Origin: Candidatus Nanopelagicaceae bacterium
GTDB taxonomy: Bacteria > Actinomycetota > Actinomycetes > Nanopelagicales > Nanopelagicaceae
NCBI GenBank assembly: GCA_018882885.1
Contig: VERG01000009.1
Coordinates: 1-57,381, forward strand
Reading direction: 5' to 3'
Length of the DNA stretch: 57,381 nucleotides
Shown: positions 28,797-36,697 of the stretch, piece after piece
Layout of the letters: each line of letters starts with the position of its first letter
How positions within the stretch are numbered: the first letter of the stretch is position 1
Notes under the pieces: model-generated
What the model was told of the DNA's origin: nothing
Database searches by the model: none
Seen by the model: the letters and a program-made list of their open reading frames with translations, nothing else
Position numbers and translations under genes: made by a program

Positions 28797-29660
28797 GTGA
28801 AGTTGCACCGAGGAAAAGCGGCAAGAAACAACCGGAAGTTGCACAAAGCATTCCCTATAGCTCTTTTGGCTATTTCAGCGATCAATATTTCAGCGGCTAA
28901 TGCTTCTGTATTTGAGACACAGAATAACTATCAATCTTCCTGGGAGTTGGCCATAACCAAGAAATTGGGTGAGTCGGCGCTAAGCAAAAAGGAGCTAATC
29001 AAGAGCGACCCAAGCAAGAGTGAACTAAGCAAAAGCGATCCAAGCAAAAGCGAACTAAGCAAGAGTGCGCAGAAAAGCCTCGAGATTGGCCTTACTTCAC
29101 AACAAACTTTAGAAATTCTCAAACAGATTCCTATTAAGGGTAGAGCGCCAAAAACTGGATACTCTCGCTCGGCCTTTGGTCCGCAATGGTCTGATGTAGA
29201 TCGCAATGGATGTGATACTCGAAATGACATCTTGAGGCGCGACCTAGTTAATGTTGTGTTCAGAGAAAAAACCAAGGATTGTGTTATTGAAAGTGGAATT
29301 TTAATTGATCCATTTTCAAATACTGAAATTAGATTTGAGCGTGGCTCAAAGAGCAGCATGTTGGTTCAAATTGATCATGTGGTTTCACTTTCTAATGCCT
29401 GGCAAACCGGAATTTTCCAAGCCAGTCTGAAAGAGCGCACCGCATTTGCCAACGATCCGATAAACCTTTTGGCGGTTAAGGGCTCACTAAATTCGCAAAA
29501 AGGCGATGGAGATGCAGCCACCTGGTTACCGCCCTACAAATCATTTCGCTGCAAATACGTGGCTCTGCAAATTAATGTTAAAGCGAAATATGGATTGTGG
29601 GTCACCCGAGCTGAACAGGAAGCTATGGTCAGAATTTTGAGCAGCCAGGAATGTAGATAA
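28797..29660 (+). CDS. Secreted HNH nuclease, DUF1524 type
   Basis: 287 aa. Signal peptide: basic start (KLHRGKAARNNRKLHK), hydrophobic core and an ANA cleavage site. A Ser/Lys/Asp-rich repeat linker follows (about residues 63-92), then the nuclease domain with IDHVVSLSNAW, FANDPINLLAV, NSQKGDGDAATWLPP and a C-terminal cysteine. Related secreted actinobacterial proteins act as extracellular nucleases. GTG start at 28797 has SD GGGAG; the frame extends to an ATG at 28710, which would spoil the signal peptide. It sits between two tRNA genes and just before the Tad pilus locus. Acquisition of external DNA or nucleotides is an attractive but unproven role. Confidence 0.85.
   Translation: MKLHRGKAARNNRKLHKAFPIALLAISAINISAANASVFETQNNYQSSWELAITKKLGESALSKKELIKSDPSKSELSKSDPSKSELSKSAQKSLEIGLTSQQTLEILKQIPIKGRAPKTGYSRSAFGPQWSDVDRNGCDTRNDILRRDLVNVVFREKTKDCVIESGILIDPFSNTEIRFERGSKSSMLVQIDHVVSLSNAWQTGIFQASLKERTAFANDPINLLAVKGSLNSQKGDGDAATWLPPYKSFRCKYVALQINVKAKYGLWVTRAEQEAMVRILSSQECR
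28983..29072 (+). repeat. 30-bp in-frame tandem repeat in the nuclease linker
   Basis: Three 10-codon units: SKKELIKSDP, SKSELSKSDP and SKSELSKSAQ (28983-29012, 29013-29042, 29043-29072). It keeps frame and forms a hydrophilic spacer between signal peptide and nuclease domain. Confidence 0.92.
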
Positions 29661-29754
29661 CTCTGCGCTTATTTGGGGAGTGTCGCCACCACCGAAAGAG
29701 AAATGATTAAATAAAAGCCCAAGGCAAAAAGCATGGGGAGAAATTCATGAACTT

Positions 29755-29874
29755 GCCATTGAGTTAGTGGGTTGTGCGACCGGTATTGAACATCGCCATT
29801 GAGATAGTGGGGTGTGCTACAGGTATTGAACATCGCCATTGAGATAGTGGGGTGAGCGACGGGGCTCGAACCCG
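29755..29874 (+). repeat. 40-bp tandem array made from the tRNA-His 3' end
   Basis: Three copies with a 40-bp period, marked by GCCATTGAG(A/T)TAGTGG at 29755, 29795 and 29835. The third copy is the real tRNA-His 3' end plus downstream flank. The two others carry mutated versions (GGTATTGAACAT where the tRNA has GGGCTCGAACCC), so they are decayed copies of the T-arm and acceptor. Confidence 0.9.
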
Positions 29875-29923
29875 CGACATCCCGGACCACAACCGGGTGC
29901 TCTACCAGCTGAGCTACGCCCAC
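29851..29923 (-). tRNA. tRNA-His (anticodon GUG)
   Basis: Minus-strand cloverleaf: acceptor GTGGGCG/CGCTCAC, anticodon stem CCCGG/CCGGG with loop TTGTGGT, T-arm GCGGG-TTCGAGC-CCCGT. Discriminator C and an encoded G at -1 (29924) are tRNA-His features. CCA is encoded at 29848-29850. Confidence 0.97.
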
Positions 29924-29924
29924 C

Positions 29925-30280
29925 ATGTCTTACCTGGCTTAGTTTCTTTAAGAAACAACCTGGTAATTCTTCATGCAAACCATCTCAAGATTTTGTCCTG
30001 GAGAGGTGATTGGCAAGAGCGTAATTCTAGCATCGCAAAAAAGCGCCTTGAAGCGTTATTAAACCGTCCCAGAGTGGGCAGCATCCGGAACCAAAGAAAG
30101 ATTCCTAAGCAGAGAGATTGCCCAACGAGCGTTTTCGCCAACAAAGGGTTAGGTGAGGATTCAACTAGTTAGACGCTGAGTAACACCCAGTAATACCTGG
30201 ATTTGAGTGCTTAAAAGTTATAAACAGGTCTTTCCTAAGGACACAAAGTTTGTCAGCCATCAATCGCCTATCAATAGGTC
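29925..30280. other. Intergenic stretch before the Tad locus
   Basis: 356 bp. Holds a GTTTCTTTAAGAAAC inverted repeat just upstream of tRNA-His and CCTATCAATAGG immediately before the CpaF start. The plus-strand open frame here overlaps the tRNA and has no family features. No gene called. Confidence 0.55.
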
Positions 30281-31483
30281 ATGAAAAACCCGGCTCGATC
30301 ATCGCGTGAGATAAAGAAACAAACTGAAGTCGTTCAAGAATTGAAATCCGAGATTGAGCGGATATCAAAATCTGATGGGAGAGCAAGAAGCGCAAATAGT
30401 TTAGTGAATCCTCTCGAAAACAATAATCTAAATAATTTCAGAGATGATCGCATTAAAGAAACTGGTGATGAATTTAGAATTGAAAGTGAAAACGAAGAAA
30501 GAAGTCTTAATTCAAGTAATGCGCCTTACGGAGCCCTCCAACCTTTACTTGACAATCCTGAGATAGAGGAAATTTGGATAAACTCACCACAACGTATATT
30601 TGTCGCAAAGAATGGGAAGTCAGAACTCACCAATGTTGTTCTAACCACAACACAACTCCAGGCAATCATGGATCGAATCTTGATGTGGTGTGGGAGAAGA
30701 ATTGATCTGGCACATCCATTTGTTGATGCCAGATTGCCTGATGGGAGTCGCCTTCACATATCAATCCCACAGATAACTGCAGAGCATTGGGCAATCAACA
30801 TAAGGAAGCATCTAATGAGGGGCAAGACTCTGCGTGATTTAGTCGAACTTGAAGTATTTGATAGCCAAATATTGGACCTTCTTCAAAGTTCAGTTAATCA
30901 GCGAAAAAACCTATTGGTGAGTGGATCAACTCAAGCTGGAAAAACAACCTTATTAAATGCCTTGGCCTCTGCAGTCCCAATCGGTGAACGAATAATTACG
31001 ATCGAAGAAGTTTTTGAACTTAAGCCAAGAGTTCCAGATTGCGTTGCCATGCAGACAAGAAGTGCCAGTCTGGATGGTGTGGGTGAAGTAAGTATTCGAA
31101 AGCTCATCAAAGAGGCGTTACGTATGCGGCCTTCTAGGCTAATTATCGGCGAGATTAGGGAGGCAGAATCGCTTGATCTACTGATTGCCTTGAACTCAGG
31201 TATTCCAGGAATGGCGACCATTCATGCTAACTCAGCACGGGATGCGATTAGGAAGCTACAGACACTTCCCCTCTTAGCAGGAGAAAACATCACTCAGGAT
31301 TTCATAACACCGACTGTTGCTCATGCCATTGATCTAGTTATTCATGTAGGTCTTGATGGCCTAGGTACTAGACGAGTGCTAGAGATCTGCAAAGTAAATG
31401 ATCGATGTGAAAATTCAAATATAGAGATGGAAAATCTATATTTATGGAAGGAAGATAAATATGTATCCGGCCTTTGCGATTAG
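30281..31483 (+). CDS. Tad pilus secretion ATPase (CpaF/TadA)
   Basis: 400 aa. The N-terminal 80 residues are charged and low in complexity. The ATPase core has Walker A GSTQAGKTT (K221), Walker B RLIIGEIRE (286-294) and the TIHANS histidine box (314-319). Powers assembly of Flp-type pili. It starts the Tad gene run here; no CpaE/TadZ precedes it. ATG without a clear SD. Overlaps the next gene by 23 nt. Confidence 0.93.
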   Translation: MKNPARSSREIKKQTEVVQELKSEIERISKSDGRARSANSLVNPLENNNLNNFRDDRIKETGDEFRIESENEERSLNSSNAPYGALQPLLDNPEIEEIWINSPQRIFVAKNGKSELTNVVLTTTQLQAIMDRILMWCGRRIDLAHPFVDARLPDGSRLHISIPQITAEHWAINIRKHLMRGKTLRDLVELEVFDSQILDLLQSSVNQRKNLLVSGSTQAGKTTLLNALASAVPIGERIITIEEVFELKPRVPDCVAMQTRSASLDGVGEVSIRKLIKEALRMRPSRLIIGEIREAESLDLLIALNSGIPGMATIHANSARDAIRKLQTLPLLAGENITQDFITPTVAHAIDLVIHVGLDGLGTRRVLEICKVNDRCENSNIEMENLYLWKEDKYVSGLCD

Positions 31484-32309
31484 TCCAATTATTTGCGCAT
31501 TCCTGGCTGCAATGATCTGTGCCATCGGTCTATTGATTGTTCAAAGTGGCTTTACTAGATTTGATTTGGGAAGAGGGTTCAGCAACAAGCTTAATAAAAT
31601 AAGACTGAAAACCCTATTACTGATATGCGTCTCAATGCTCTCAACTTTCATGGTGATGCTATTACTAACTAATTCAAAACAAATATCAATTGCAATTTCC
31701 ACGTTATCTACCTCAATTCCCTTTTTGATAAATAGGCAGAGAGCTGAAAAGGTGTTAAGAGCGCGGGAAAGTTCTTGGCCTGAGGTGATTGACTCCCTGG
31801 TCTCAGCTTTACAGTCCGGCGTTTCAATCTCGGATGCCTTACTAGCACTTGCCGAACATGCTCCAACTGCGCTCCGACCTAATTTCATCAAAGTGAAGTT
31901 CGCTGTTCAAAATGGAGAGGGTCTGGAGTTCGCATTAAGGAAAGAAAAAGAGGAGTTGAAATCTTCAATTTCTGATCAAGTCTTTGAAACTTTGATTGTT
32001 GCAAAGGAGTTTGGCGGTAGGGATTCCAATAATGCTTTGAGACTTTTATCTGAGTTTGTTCGTGATGACTTAGATGTCTTGGAGGAGATAAGAACCAAGT
32101 TTGGCTGGATCAAGAACTCTGCTGCGTTGGCGACTGTTGCGCCATGGATTCTGCTTCTTCTGCTTTCATCGCAGAGATCAACGGTAGAGGCTTTCTCGAC
32201 TAGCTCCGGTGTGAAAATTCTGGCCTGCGGAGTCTTTATGACGGCATTGGCCTATCTCTGGATGGAGCGAGTTGGTCGCATTCCAATCGCAGCCAGGGCG
32301 TTGCGATGA
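31461..32309 (+). CDS. Tad pilus inner-membrane protein TadB-like
   Basis: 282 aa. Two N-terminal and two C-terminal membrane helices around a cytoplasmic T2SF/TadB domain (RARESSWPEVIDSLVSALQSGVSISDAL). Forms the pilus platform with the TadC-like protein. SD AAGGAAG before the ATG, within the end of cpaF. Its stop TGA (32307-32309) overlaps the first ATG of the following repeat array. Confidence 0.9.
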   Translation: MYPAFAISPIICAFLAAMICAIGLLIVQSGFTRFDLGRGFSNKLNKIRLKTLLLICVSMLSTFMVMLLLTNSKQISIAISTLSTSIPFLINRQRAEKVLRARESSWPEVIDSLVSALQSGVSISDALLALAEHAPTALRPNFIKVKFAVQNGEGLEFALRKEKEELKSSISDQVFETLIVAKEFGGRDSNNALRLLSEFVRDDLDVLEEIRTKFGWIKNSAALATVAPWILLLLLSSQRSTVEAFSTSSGVKILACGVFMTALAYLWMERVGRIPIAARALR

Positions 32310-32409
32310 GGTTGTACTGGGAATACGTGGGGGAAATGAGATGAGGTTGTACTGGGATTACATGGAGGAATTGAGATGAGGTTGTACTTGGAATACGTGG
32401 GGGCACTGC
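32305..32409 (+). repeat. 35-bp repeat array forming three overlapping mini-ORFs between tadB and tadC
   Basis: Three 35-bp units (32305-32339, 32340-32374, 32375-32409), each starting GATGAGGTTGTACT. Each unit is one mini-ORF: 32306-32344 MRLYWEYVGEMR, 32341-32379 MRLYWDYMEELR, 32376-32414 MRLYLEYVGALR. Every stop overlaps the next start as ATGA; the first ATG overlaps the tadB stop and the last stop overlaps the tadC ATG. Each unit also has a purine-rich SD (GGGGG or GGAGG) about 7 nt before the next ATG. Removing the array would leave a direct ATGA overlap of tadB and tadC. Confidence 0.92.
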
Positions 32410-32410
32410 G

Positions 32411-33193
32411 ATGAATCCAACTTTATTTCAAAGCGAGTCATTTTTATCACTTCTGGTTGTAGCGCCATTACTTTTTTGGGGAGTTTGGATTGCGAGCGTA
32501 GAAAGCTTTGATGAGTTAAATTCTACAAACTTAATTCTAAAAAAGATGGAATCTGGCGGTAGATCTACTCGCAAAGCTTTACTCCCATTTTATTTTTTGG
32601 TTGCTTCTTTGGGAGTCGCGATTGTTGCAGTCGCATTCTTTACTAAAGGTGATTACTTAATCCCAATGATTGCGCTATCGGTCATGACGAGCGCATTTGT
32701 GACGATTGCCAAACGTAATAAAGTGAAAACAACTATTAATTTAACAAAGCAATTAGAAAGCGAACTTCCTGCCCAGATTCAATTATTAACAATTCTAATT
32801 TCGTCAGGTATTAGCCCTGGAAGGGCAATAGCCATTCTGGCCAATAAATCTGAGTCTTTAAGTTCTACTGCTTTCCTAAATGTGGTGCGAAATATTGAAA
32901 TGGGAGATTCAATTATTGAAGCTCTGGATAAACTAAAAAGAGATTTTGACTCCAATTCACTTCGTCGATTCGTAACCAGTCTGATCTTAGGGATAGAGCG
33001 TGGGTCAACATTAGGACCGATTCTGATTTCTCAAGTGAGAGATGCCAGGATGGCAAGCAAAAGCGAGATTATGGCTAAAGCGGGGAAAGCGGAGATTGGG
33101 TTGATGATCCCGGTCGTATTTTTGATTCTGCCAATATCAATTCTCTTCGCATTATGGCCCTCTTATCAACAGCTGGGCGGCTTCTTCTCTTGA
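32411..33193 (+). CDS. Tad pilus inner-membrane protein TadC-like
   Basis: 260 aa, T2SF-domain platform protein: N-terminal membrane helices, a cytoplasmic stretch (TKQLESELPAQIQLLTILISSGISPGRAIAIL), and two C-terminal helices (GLMIPVVFLILPISILFAL). The ATG is the end point of the 35-bp mini-ORF array, so its translation is likely fed by reinitiating ribosomes. Confidence 0.9.
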   Translation: MNPTLFQSESFLSLLVVAPLLFWGVWIASVESFDELNSTNLILKKMESGGRSTRKALLPFYFLVASLGVAIVAVAFFTKGDYLIPMIALSVMTSAFVTIAKRNKVKTTINLTKQLESELPAQIQLLTILISSGISPGRAIAILANKSESLSSTAFLNVVRNIEMGDSIIEALDKLKRDFDSNSLRRFVTSLILGIERGSTLGPILISQVRDARMASKSEIMAKAGKAEIGLMIPVVFLILPISILFALWPSYQQLGGFFS

Positions 33194-33300
33194 TTAATAC
33201 AGCCAGGTTTATCCACAGATTTTGACCGCCTCGACAATGAATGTCAGTGGCAATACAGGATTACCTCTTAACAAGCCATAGCGAATAGGGAGCGATATCG

Positions 33301-33798
33301 ATGAGATCAGTCGTTGAGAAGATCGAAGGCATTAAAACTGTTACAACATCTGCTGTTTATGGGGCAAGCCTAAAAGGAATTTCCTTTATGAACTTGGCCA
33401 AGAGTACTTTCAATCAGAAATTAGAGCGTAAATTGGATAGAAGCAATAACTTCAAATTATCTTCCCAGGCACAAGTTGGGCATTCATTGACTCACACGCT
33501 AAATGAACAAACTCCTACTAAAGAGCAAGGTGATGAAATCTCCAGCAAGGAGTGCGGAGAAAAATTTTCAACTAAAGCGCCAAGAGAATCTCGCAACGAG
33601 AGTTATATGTCTCAGGATACTGCGCTACATAGAATTATCGATTCAGCGCGGAAAGACTCCGAGAGGGGCGATGTGCCGGGTTGGGTCCTTGTGGTTTTAA
33701 TGACTACGGGTCTCGTCACAGCAATATGGACTATTGCTGCCCCGAGATTAAGCTCAATTTTGAAGAACTCGCTTGATGCTATGAATGGAATTCGATGA
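33301..33798 (+). CDS. Pilin-like protein of the Tad locus
   Basis: 165 aa. Long hydrophilic N-terminal half, then SERG|DVPGWVLVVLMTTGLVTAIWTIAAP (ERG at 121-123) and a short tail. Position after tadC and the ERG-plus-hydrophobic helix suggest a Flp pilin or minor pilin. The N-terminal extension is much longer than in ordinary Flp prepilins, so the start may be internal (ATG at 33607). SD AGGGAG supports 33301. Overlaps the next gene by 4 nt. Confidence 0.65.
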   Translation: MRSVVEKIEGIKTVTTSAVYGASLKGISFMNLAKSTFNQKLERKLDRSNNFKLSSQAQVGHSLTHTLNEQTPTKEQGDEISSKECGEKFSTKAPRESRNESYMSQDTALHRIIDSARKDSERGDVPGWVLVVLMTTGLVTAIWTIAAPRLSSILKNSLDAMNGIR

Positions 33799-34247
33799 GA
33801 TTTACCTTCAAGCTATACGACAGCAACCATGAATCCATACATGAATCCATACATGAATCCATACATGAATCTAGACAAGAATCCAGACAAGATTCGGACC
33901 ACAAATCTATACATCAGGATTTCGAGCGAGGATCAATCGAAGCTGGTCTGACTTTTATTCCAACCACTGCATTTTTCTTGATGGTGTTACAGCTGGTTTT
34001 ATCTGGTGGATTTCAGGTGGCAGAAAAATTGTCTCTACAAAATGTAGTAACAAGAGCCGCCCTTGGAGGCAGCCAGGAAGTTGAACTTTTTGCTTCCGAT
34101 AAGCGTGAATTGAGTACAGAGACAGTTCCATTGCCTGGAGGAGGAGAGTTAATCTTGGCGCGCTCTGAAATTTCCAGTCCGCGGATTACTAATTTGCTCA
34201 CTGGCAATCCCAAGATGAAAGCTGAAGCGATTGCGATTCGCGAGTAA
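33795..34247 (+). CDS. TadE-like pseudopilin with repeat-built N-terminus
   Basis: 150 aa. Residues 12-39 are seven 4-residue repeats; then FERGSIEAGLTFIPTTAFFLMVLQLVL (ERG at 44-46), the single membrane helix typical of TadE-like proteins, and an outer domain. ATGA overlap with the pilin-like gene before it and 17-nt overlap with the gene after it. Confidence 0.75.
   Translation: MRFTFKLYDSNHESIHESIHESIHESRQESRQDSDHKSIHQDFERGSIEAGLTFIPTTAFFLMVLQLVLSGGFQVAEKLSLQNVVTRAALGGSQEVELFASDKRELSTETVPLPGGGELILARSEISSPRITNLLTGNPKMKAEAIAIRE
33828..33911 (+). repeat. 12-bp in-frame repeat encoding HESI-type units
   Basis: Seven 12-bp units, the first three identical (CATGAATCCATA), later ones diverging step by step. 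They encode HESI three times, then HESR, QESR, QDSD, HKSI. The gradient of decay away from the 5' end suggests recent expansion there. Confidence 0.92.
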
Positions 34248-34758
34248 GAAGCTTTCCCCGAGAGCTCGCTTTCGCAGCCATCCTTTACTCTCAGGACTGG
34301 ACGTTGATGAACGTGGTTCGGCAGTTTCTGAGTTTGTCCTATTAGCAACGCCTCTCTTTCTACCAGCACTGCTGTTTTTTAACGCCATGCATAACACCGC
34401 GGATGAGGAGATTAATACCTCTATGTTGGCACGCCAGGCGGTACGTGCATTCGCAACCGCACCAGATCTATTTACCGGTCACCAACGGGTAAAAGTAATT
34501 CTTGATGAATATACCAAGTTGGAAGCTTCGGCAAACTCTTTGAATACTTGGAATTCGACAAGTTCAAGTAGAGAAATTGGGGGCAAATTTACCTACAACA
34601 TCAAATGTTTTGCAGAGAAATGTCTAACCCCTGGTTCGCTTATTGAGTTAGAGCTCTATCGAAAAATTGAATCCATTGATGGGCTTGAGGAAAGTAAGAA
34701 TCGCAAAGCTAGCGCGGTTGCCAGAACATATGTAGATAAATGGCGGGATGCGCCGTGA
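34231..34758 (+). CDS. TadE-like pilus protein
   Basis: 175 aa. DERG|SAVSEFVLLATPLFLPALLFF (ERG at 27-29, with the prepilin-type E at +5 after G) gives one membrane helix; the rest is an outer domain with two cysteines (CFAEKC). TTG start inside the end of the preceding gene. Its stop forms GTGA with the first codon of the 39-bp array. Confidence 0.75.
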   Translation: MRFASKKLSPRARFRSHPLLSGLDVDERGSAVSEFVLLATPLFLPALLFFNAMHNTADEEINTSMLARQAVRAFATAPDLFTGHQRVKVILDEYTKLEASANSLNTWNSTSSSREIGGKFTYNIKCFAEKCLTPGSLIELELYRKIESIDGLEESKNRKASAVARTYVDKWRDAP

Positions 34759-34871
34759 TTAAGTGTAATGAGCAGAGATTAAGTGGATGCGCCGTGATTA
34801 CTTGTAATGAGAAGCGGCTCAGTTGTTGATCAGCCATTACAGATAACGAGCAGTAGTTAGAGGGATGATCA
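34755..34871 (+). repeat. 39-bp repeat array filling the spacer between two pilus genes
   Basis: Three 39-bp units (34755-34793, 34794-34832, 34833-34871) fill exactly the space from the GTGA stop overlap to the next GTG start. Units 1 and 2 agree at about 27 of 39 positions, unit 3 is more decayed. A mini-ORF at 34755-34829 reads VIKCNEQRLS then VITCNEKRLS, one per unit. GATGCGCC precedes the GTGA at both unit junctions. GAGGG lies 7 nt before the GTG at 34872. Confidence 0.8.
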
Positions 34872-35396
34872 GTGAGAATTGTTGACGCTCGAAAGGCTCC
34901 AGGTTTATTGGTACAACCTTTGAATAGATTATTCAGGGCACCGGAAGAGTTCGACTCTGAAAGAGGTTCGATATCTCCACTCGTCATGCTCTATTTCACA
35001 GTTGCTATGTTGATGGCATTTGTTGTTTCTAATGTCGCCTCAACTTACGTGGCGCGCAGAGACTTGATTAATACAACCGAGGCCGCTCTTTCAATCGCCA
35101 CTCAGGAGCTAGATGAATGGGTTTACTACTACAGATTGCCAACCAAAGGGATTCCAGGATCAAACAGTGAGCTAGTTCCAATTAACTGCAGTGATGCAGG
35201 AAGCACATTTTCTCGGGAATTAGCTGCCATGAACACAAAACCATCTCCGGCGCGAATCATCAGCTATAGGTGTGATGGGTATTTATTGGGCGCAACAGTT
35301 GAACAGGAATACCAATTGCCCTTTGCTACATCAATCTTAGGAGTTGAATCATTCACAAATCGAGTAGATGTCTCGGTGCAGTCCACTTTTAAATAA
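34872..35396 (+). CDS. TadE/TadG-like pilus protein
   Basis: 174 aa. SERG|SISPLVMLYFTVAMLMAFVVS (ERG at 30-32) is the membrane helix; the outer domain has two cysteines (PINCSD, SYRCDG) that may pair. Last gene of the Tad run. GTG start with SD GAGGG, at the end of the 39-bp array. Confidence 0.72.
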   Translation: MRIVDARKAPGLLVQPLNRLFRAPEEFDSERGSISPLVMLYFTVAMLMAFVVSNVASTYVARRDLINTTEAALSIATQELDEWVYYYRLPTKGIPGSNSELVPINCSDAGSTFSRELAAMNTKPSPARIISYRCDGYLLGATVEQEYQLPFATSILGVESFTNRVDVSVQSTFK

Positions 35397-35401
35397 TCCA
35401 C

Positions 35402-35407
35402 TATTCT
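35402..35407 (+). promoter_or_regulatory. -10 box for leaderless prfB mRNA
   Basis: TATTCT, 7 nt before the ATG at 35415; no SD. Confidence 0.55.
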
Positions 35408-35414
35408 TGGCGCC

Positions 35415-36518
35415 ATGGCCGAGCGCGAGATTAACTCTGAGATTGCTGGGTTAAGCTCAACTTTGGCATCAATCGAATCTGTAATCGATATCGGAAAGCT
35501 TCGCAAAGAGCAGATTGAACTAGAAGCCAAAGCCGGCGAACCAGATCTTTGGAATGACCCAGATAATGCACAGAAAGTAACTAGTGCGCTTTCTCGTGTT
35601 CAGGGAACCATAAACAAGGTGACCGCACTGCGTTCGCGGATTCAAGATCTACCCATCATGTTGGAGTTAGCGGAGGCCGAAGGGGATAGCGGCGCAAAAT
35701 CTGATGTAGAGAAAGAGTTGGATGCTCTCGCTGCTCTAATCTCTGAGTTAGAGGTACAGACCCTTCTTAGTGGTGAATATGATCATCGTGATGCGCTAAT
35801 AACCATTCGATCTGAAGCGGGCGGAGTAGATGCTGCGGATTGGGCAGAGATGGTTTCGCGAATGTACTTTAGATACTGCGAACGACATCAGTATGGGGTA
35901 AATGTTTTGGAAACCTCTTACGCTGAAGAGGCCGGGATTAAGTCAACCACCTTTCGTGTCAGCGGCTCATATGCCTATGGAACATTGTCTGTAGAGCAAG
36001 GAACACATAGATTGGTTCGAATCTCACCTTTTGATAGTCAAAATCGTCGACATACCTCTTTCGCCGGAGTCGAAGTGGTTCCCGTAGTAGATCAAAGCGA
36101 CCACATTGATATTGATGAGAAAGATATCCGAGTTGATGTTTACCGATCTTCTGGTCCTGGAGGTCAAGGAGTAAACACAACAGATTCCGCGGTACGTATT
36201 ACCCATATTCCTACTGGAATTGTTGTTTCCTGCCAAAATGAAAGATCGCAAATCCAAAATCGAGCAACAGCAATGGCGGTCTTGCAGTCGAAGTTATTGG
36301 AAAAACGCAATCAGGAAGAGCGCGCAAAGATTGATGCGCTTCGTGGTGATACATCTGGATCTTGGGGGAATCAAATTCGTTCCTACGTTCTTCATCCATA
36401 CCAAATGGTGAAGGATCATCGCACTGATTTCGAAACAGGTAATACTCAGGCGGTCCTTGACGGGGATTTAGATGGCTTCATAGCGGCAGGAATTCGCTGG
36501 AGGCGAGAGAAAAGGTAG
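35415..36518 (+). CDS. prfB: Peptide chain release factor 2
   Basis: 367 aa. Releases proteins at UGA and UAA. SPF tripeptide at 204-206 (RF2-type stop recognition) and GGQ at 249-251 (PGGQGVN, the hydrolysis site). One continuous frame: the programmed +1 frameshift that autoregulates prfB in many bacteria is absent. Leaderless start. Upstream of ftsE, as in other actinobacteria. Confidence 0.96.
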   Translation: MAEREINSEIAGLSSTLASIESVIDIGKLRKEQIELEAKAGEPDLWNDPDNAQKVTSALSRVQGTINKVTALRSRIQDLPIMLELAEAEGDSGAKSDVEKELDALAALISELEVQTLLSGEYDHRDALITIRSEAGGVDAADWAEMVSRMYFRYCERHQYGVNVLETSYAEEAGIKSTTFRVSGSYAYGTLSVEQGTHRLVRISPFDSQNRRHTSFAGVEVVPVVDQSDHIDIDEKDIRVDVYRSSGPGGQGVNTTDSAVRITHIPTGIVVSCQNERSQIQNRATAMAVLQSKLLEKRNQEERAKIDALRGDTSGSWGNQIRSYVLHPYQMVKDHRTDFETGNTQAVLDGDLDGFIAAGIRWRREKR

Positions 36519-36697
36519 TCTTAAAAGCTTGCCTTTCGATGAAAGCTAAAAGGTTCAAGTGTCTGACTCAATTGAATTGAGGAATCTCAGAGATTTCCGT
36601 TGATTTAATTAGTAGATTTCTGAGAATTACGCTCAATTTAGGTTTTTTCTCACTCAAAACGGGCGATTTTGTCCAAAACTTTAACCCCCAAACTACC
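36519..36697. other. prfB-ftsE spacer with inverted repeats
   Basis: Contains the perfect inverted repeat CTCAATTGAATTGAG (36567-36581) and an imperfect hairpin at 36581-36598, with no clean T-run. Possible weak terminator of prfB; no gene. Confidence 0.4.

Noticed and set aside
28931-29359. Minus-strand open frame of 142 codons
   Set aside because: Antisense to the nuclease gene; its Leu/Ser repeats mirror the SKSEL repeat.
29755-29850. Extra tRNA genes downstream of tRNA-His
   Set aside because: Only the 3' end is repeated; the T-arm pairing is broken and D and anticodon arms are missing.
29852-30172. Plus-strand open frame of 106 codons near the Tad locus
   Set aside because: Begins antisense inside tRNA-His; no start signal, family feature or coding character.
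35415-35520. Programmed +1 frameshift in prfB
   Set aside because: The frame is continuous from the start codon, with no in-frame TGA near codon 25.
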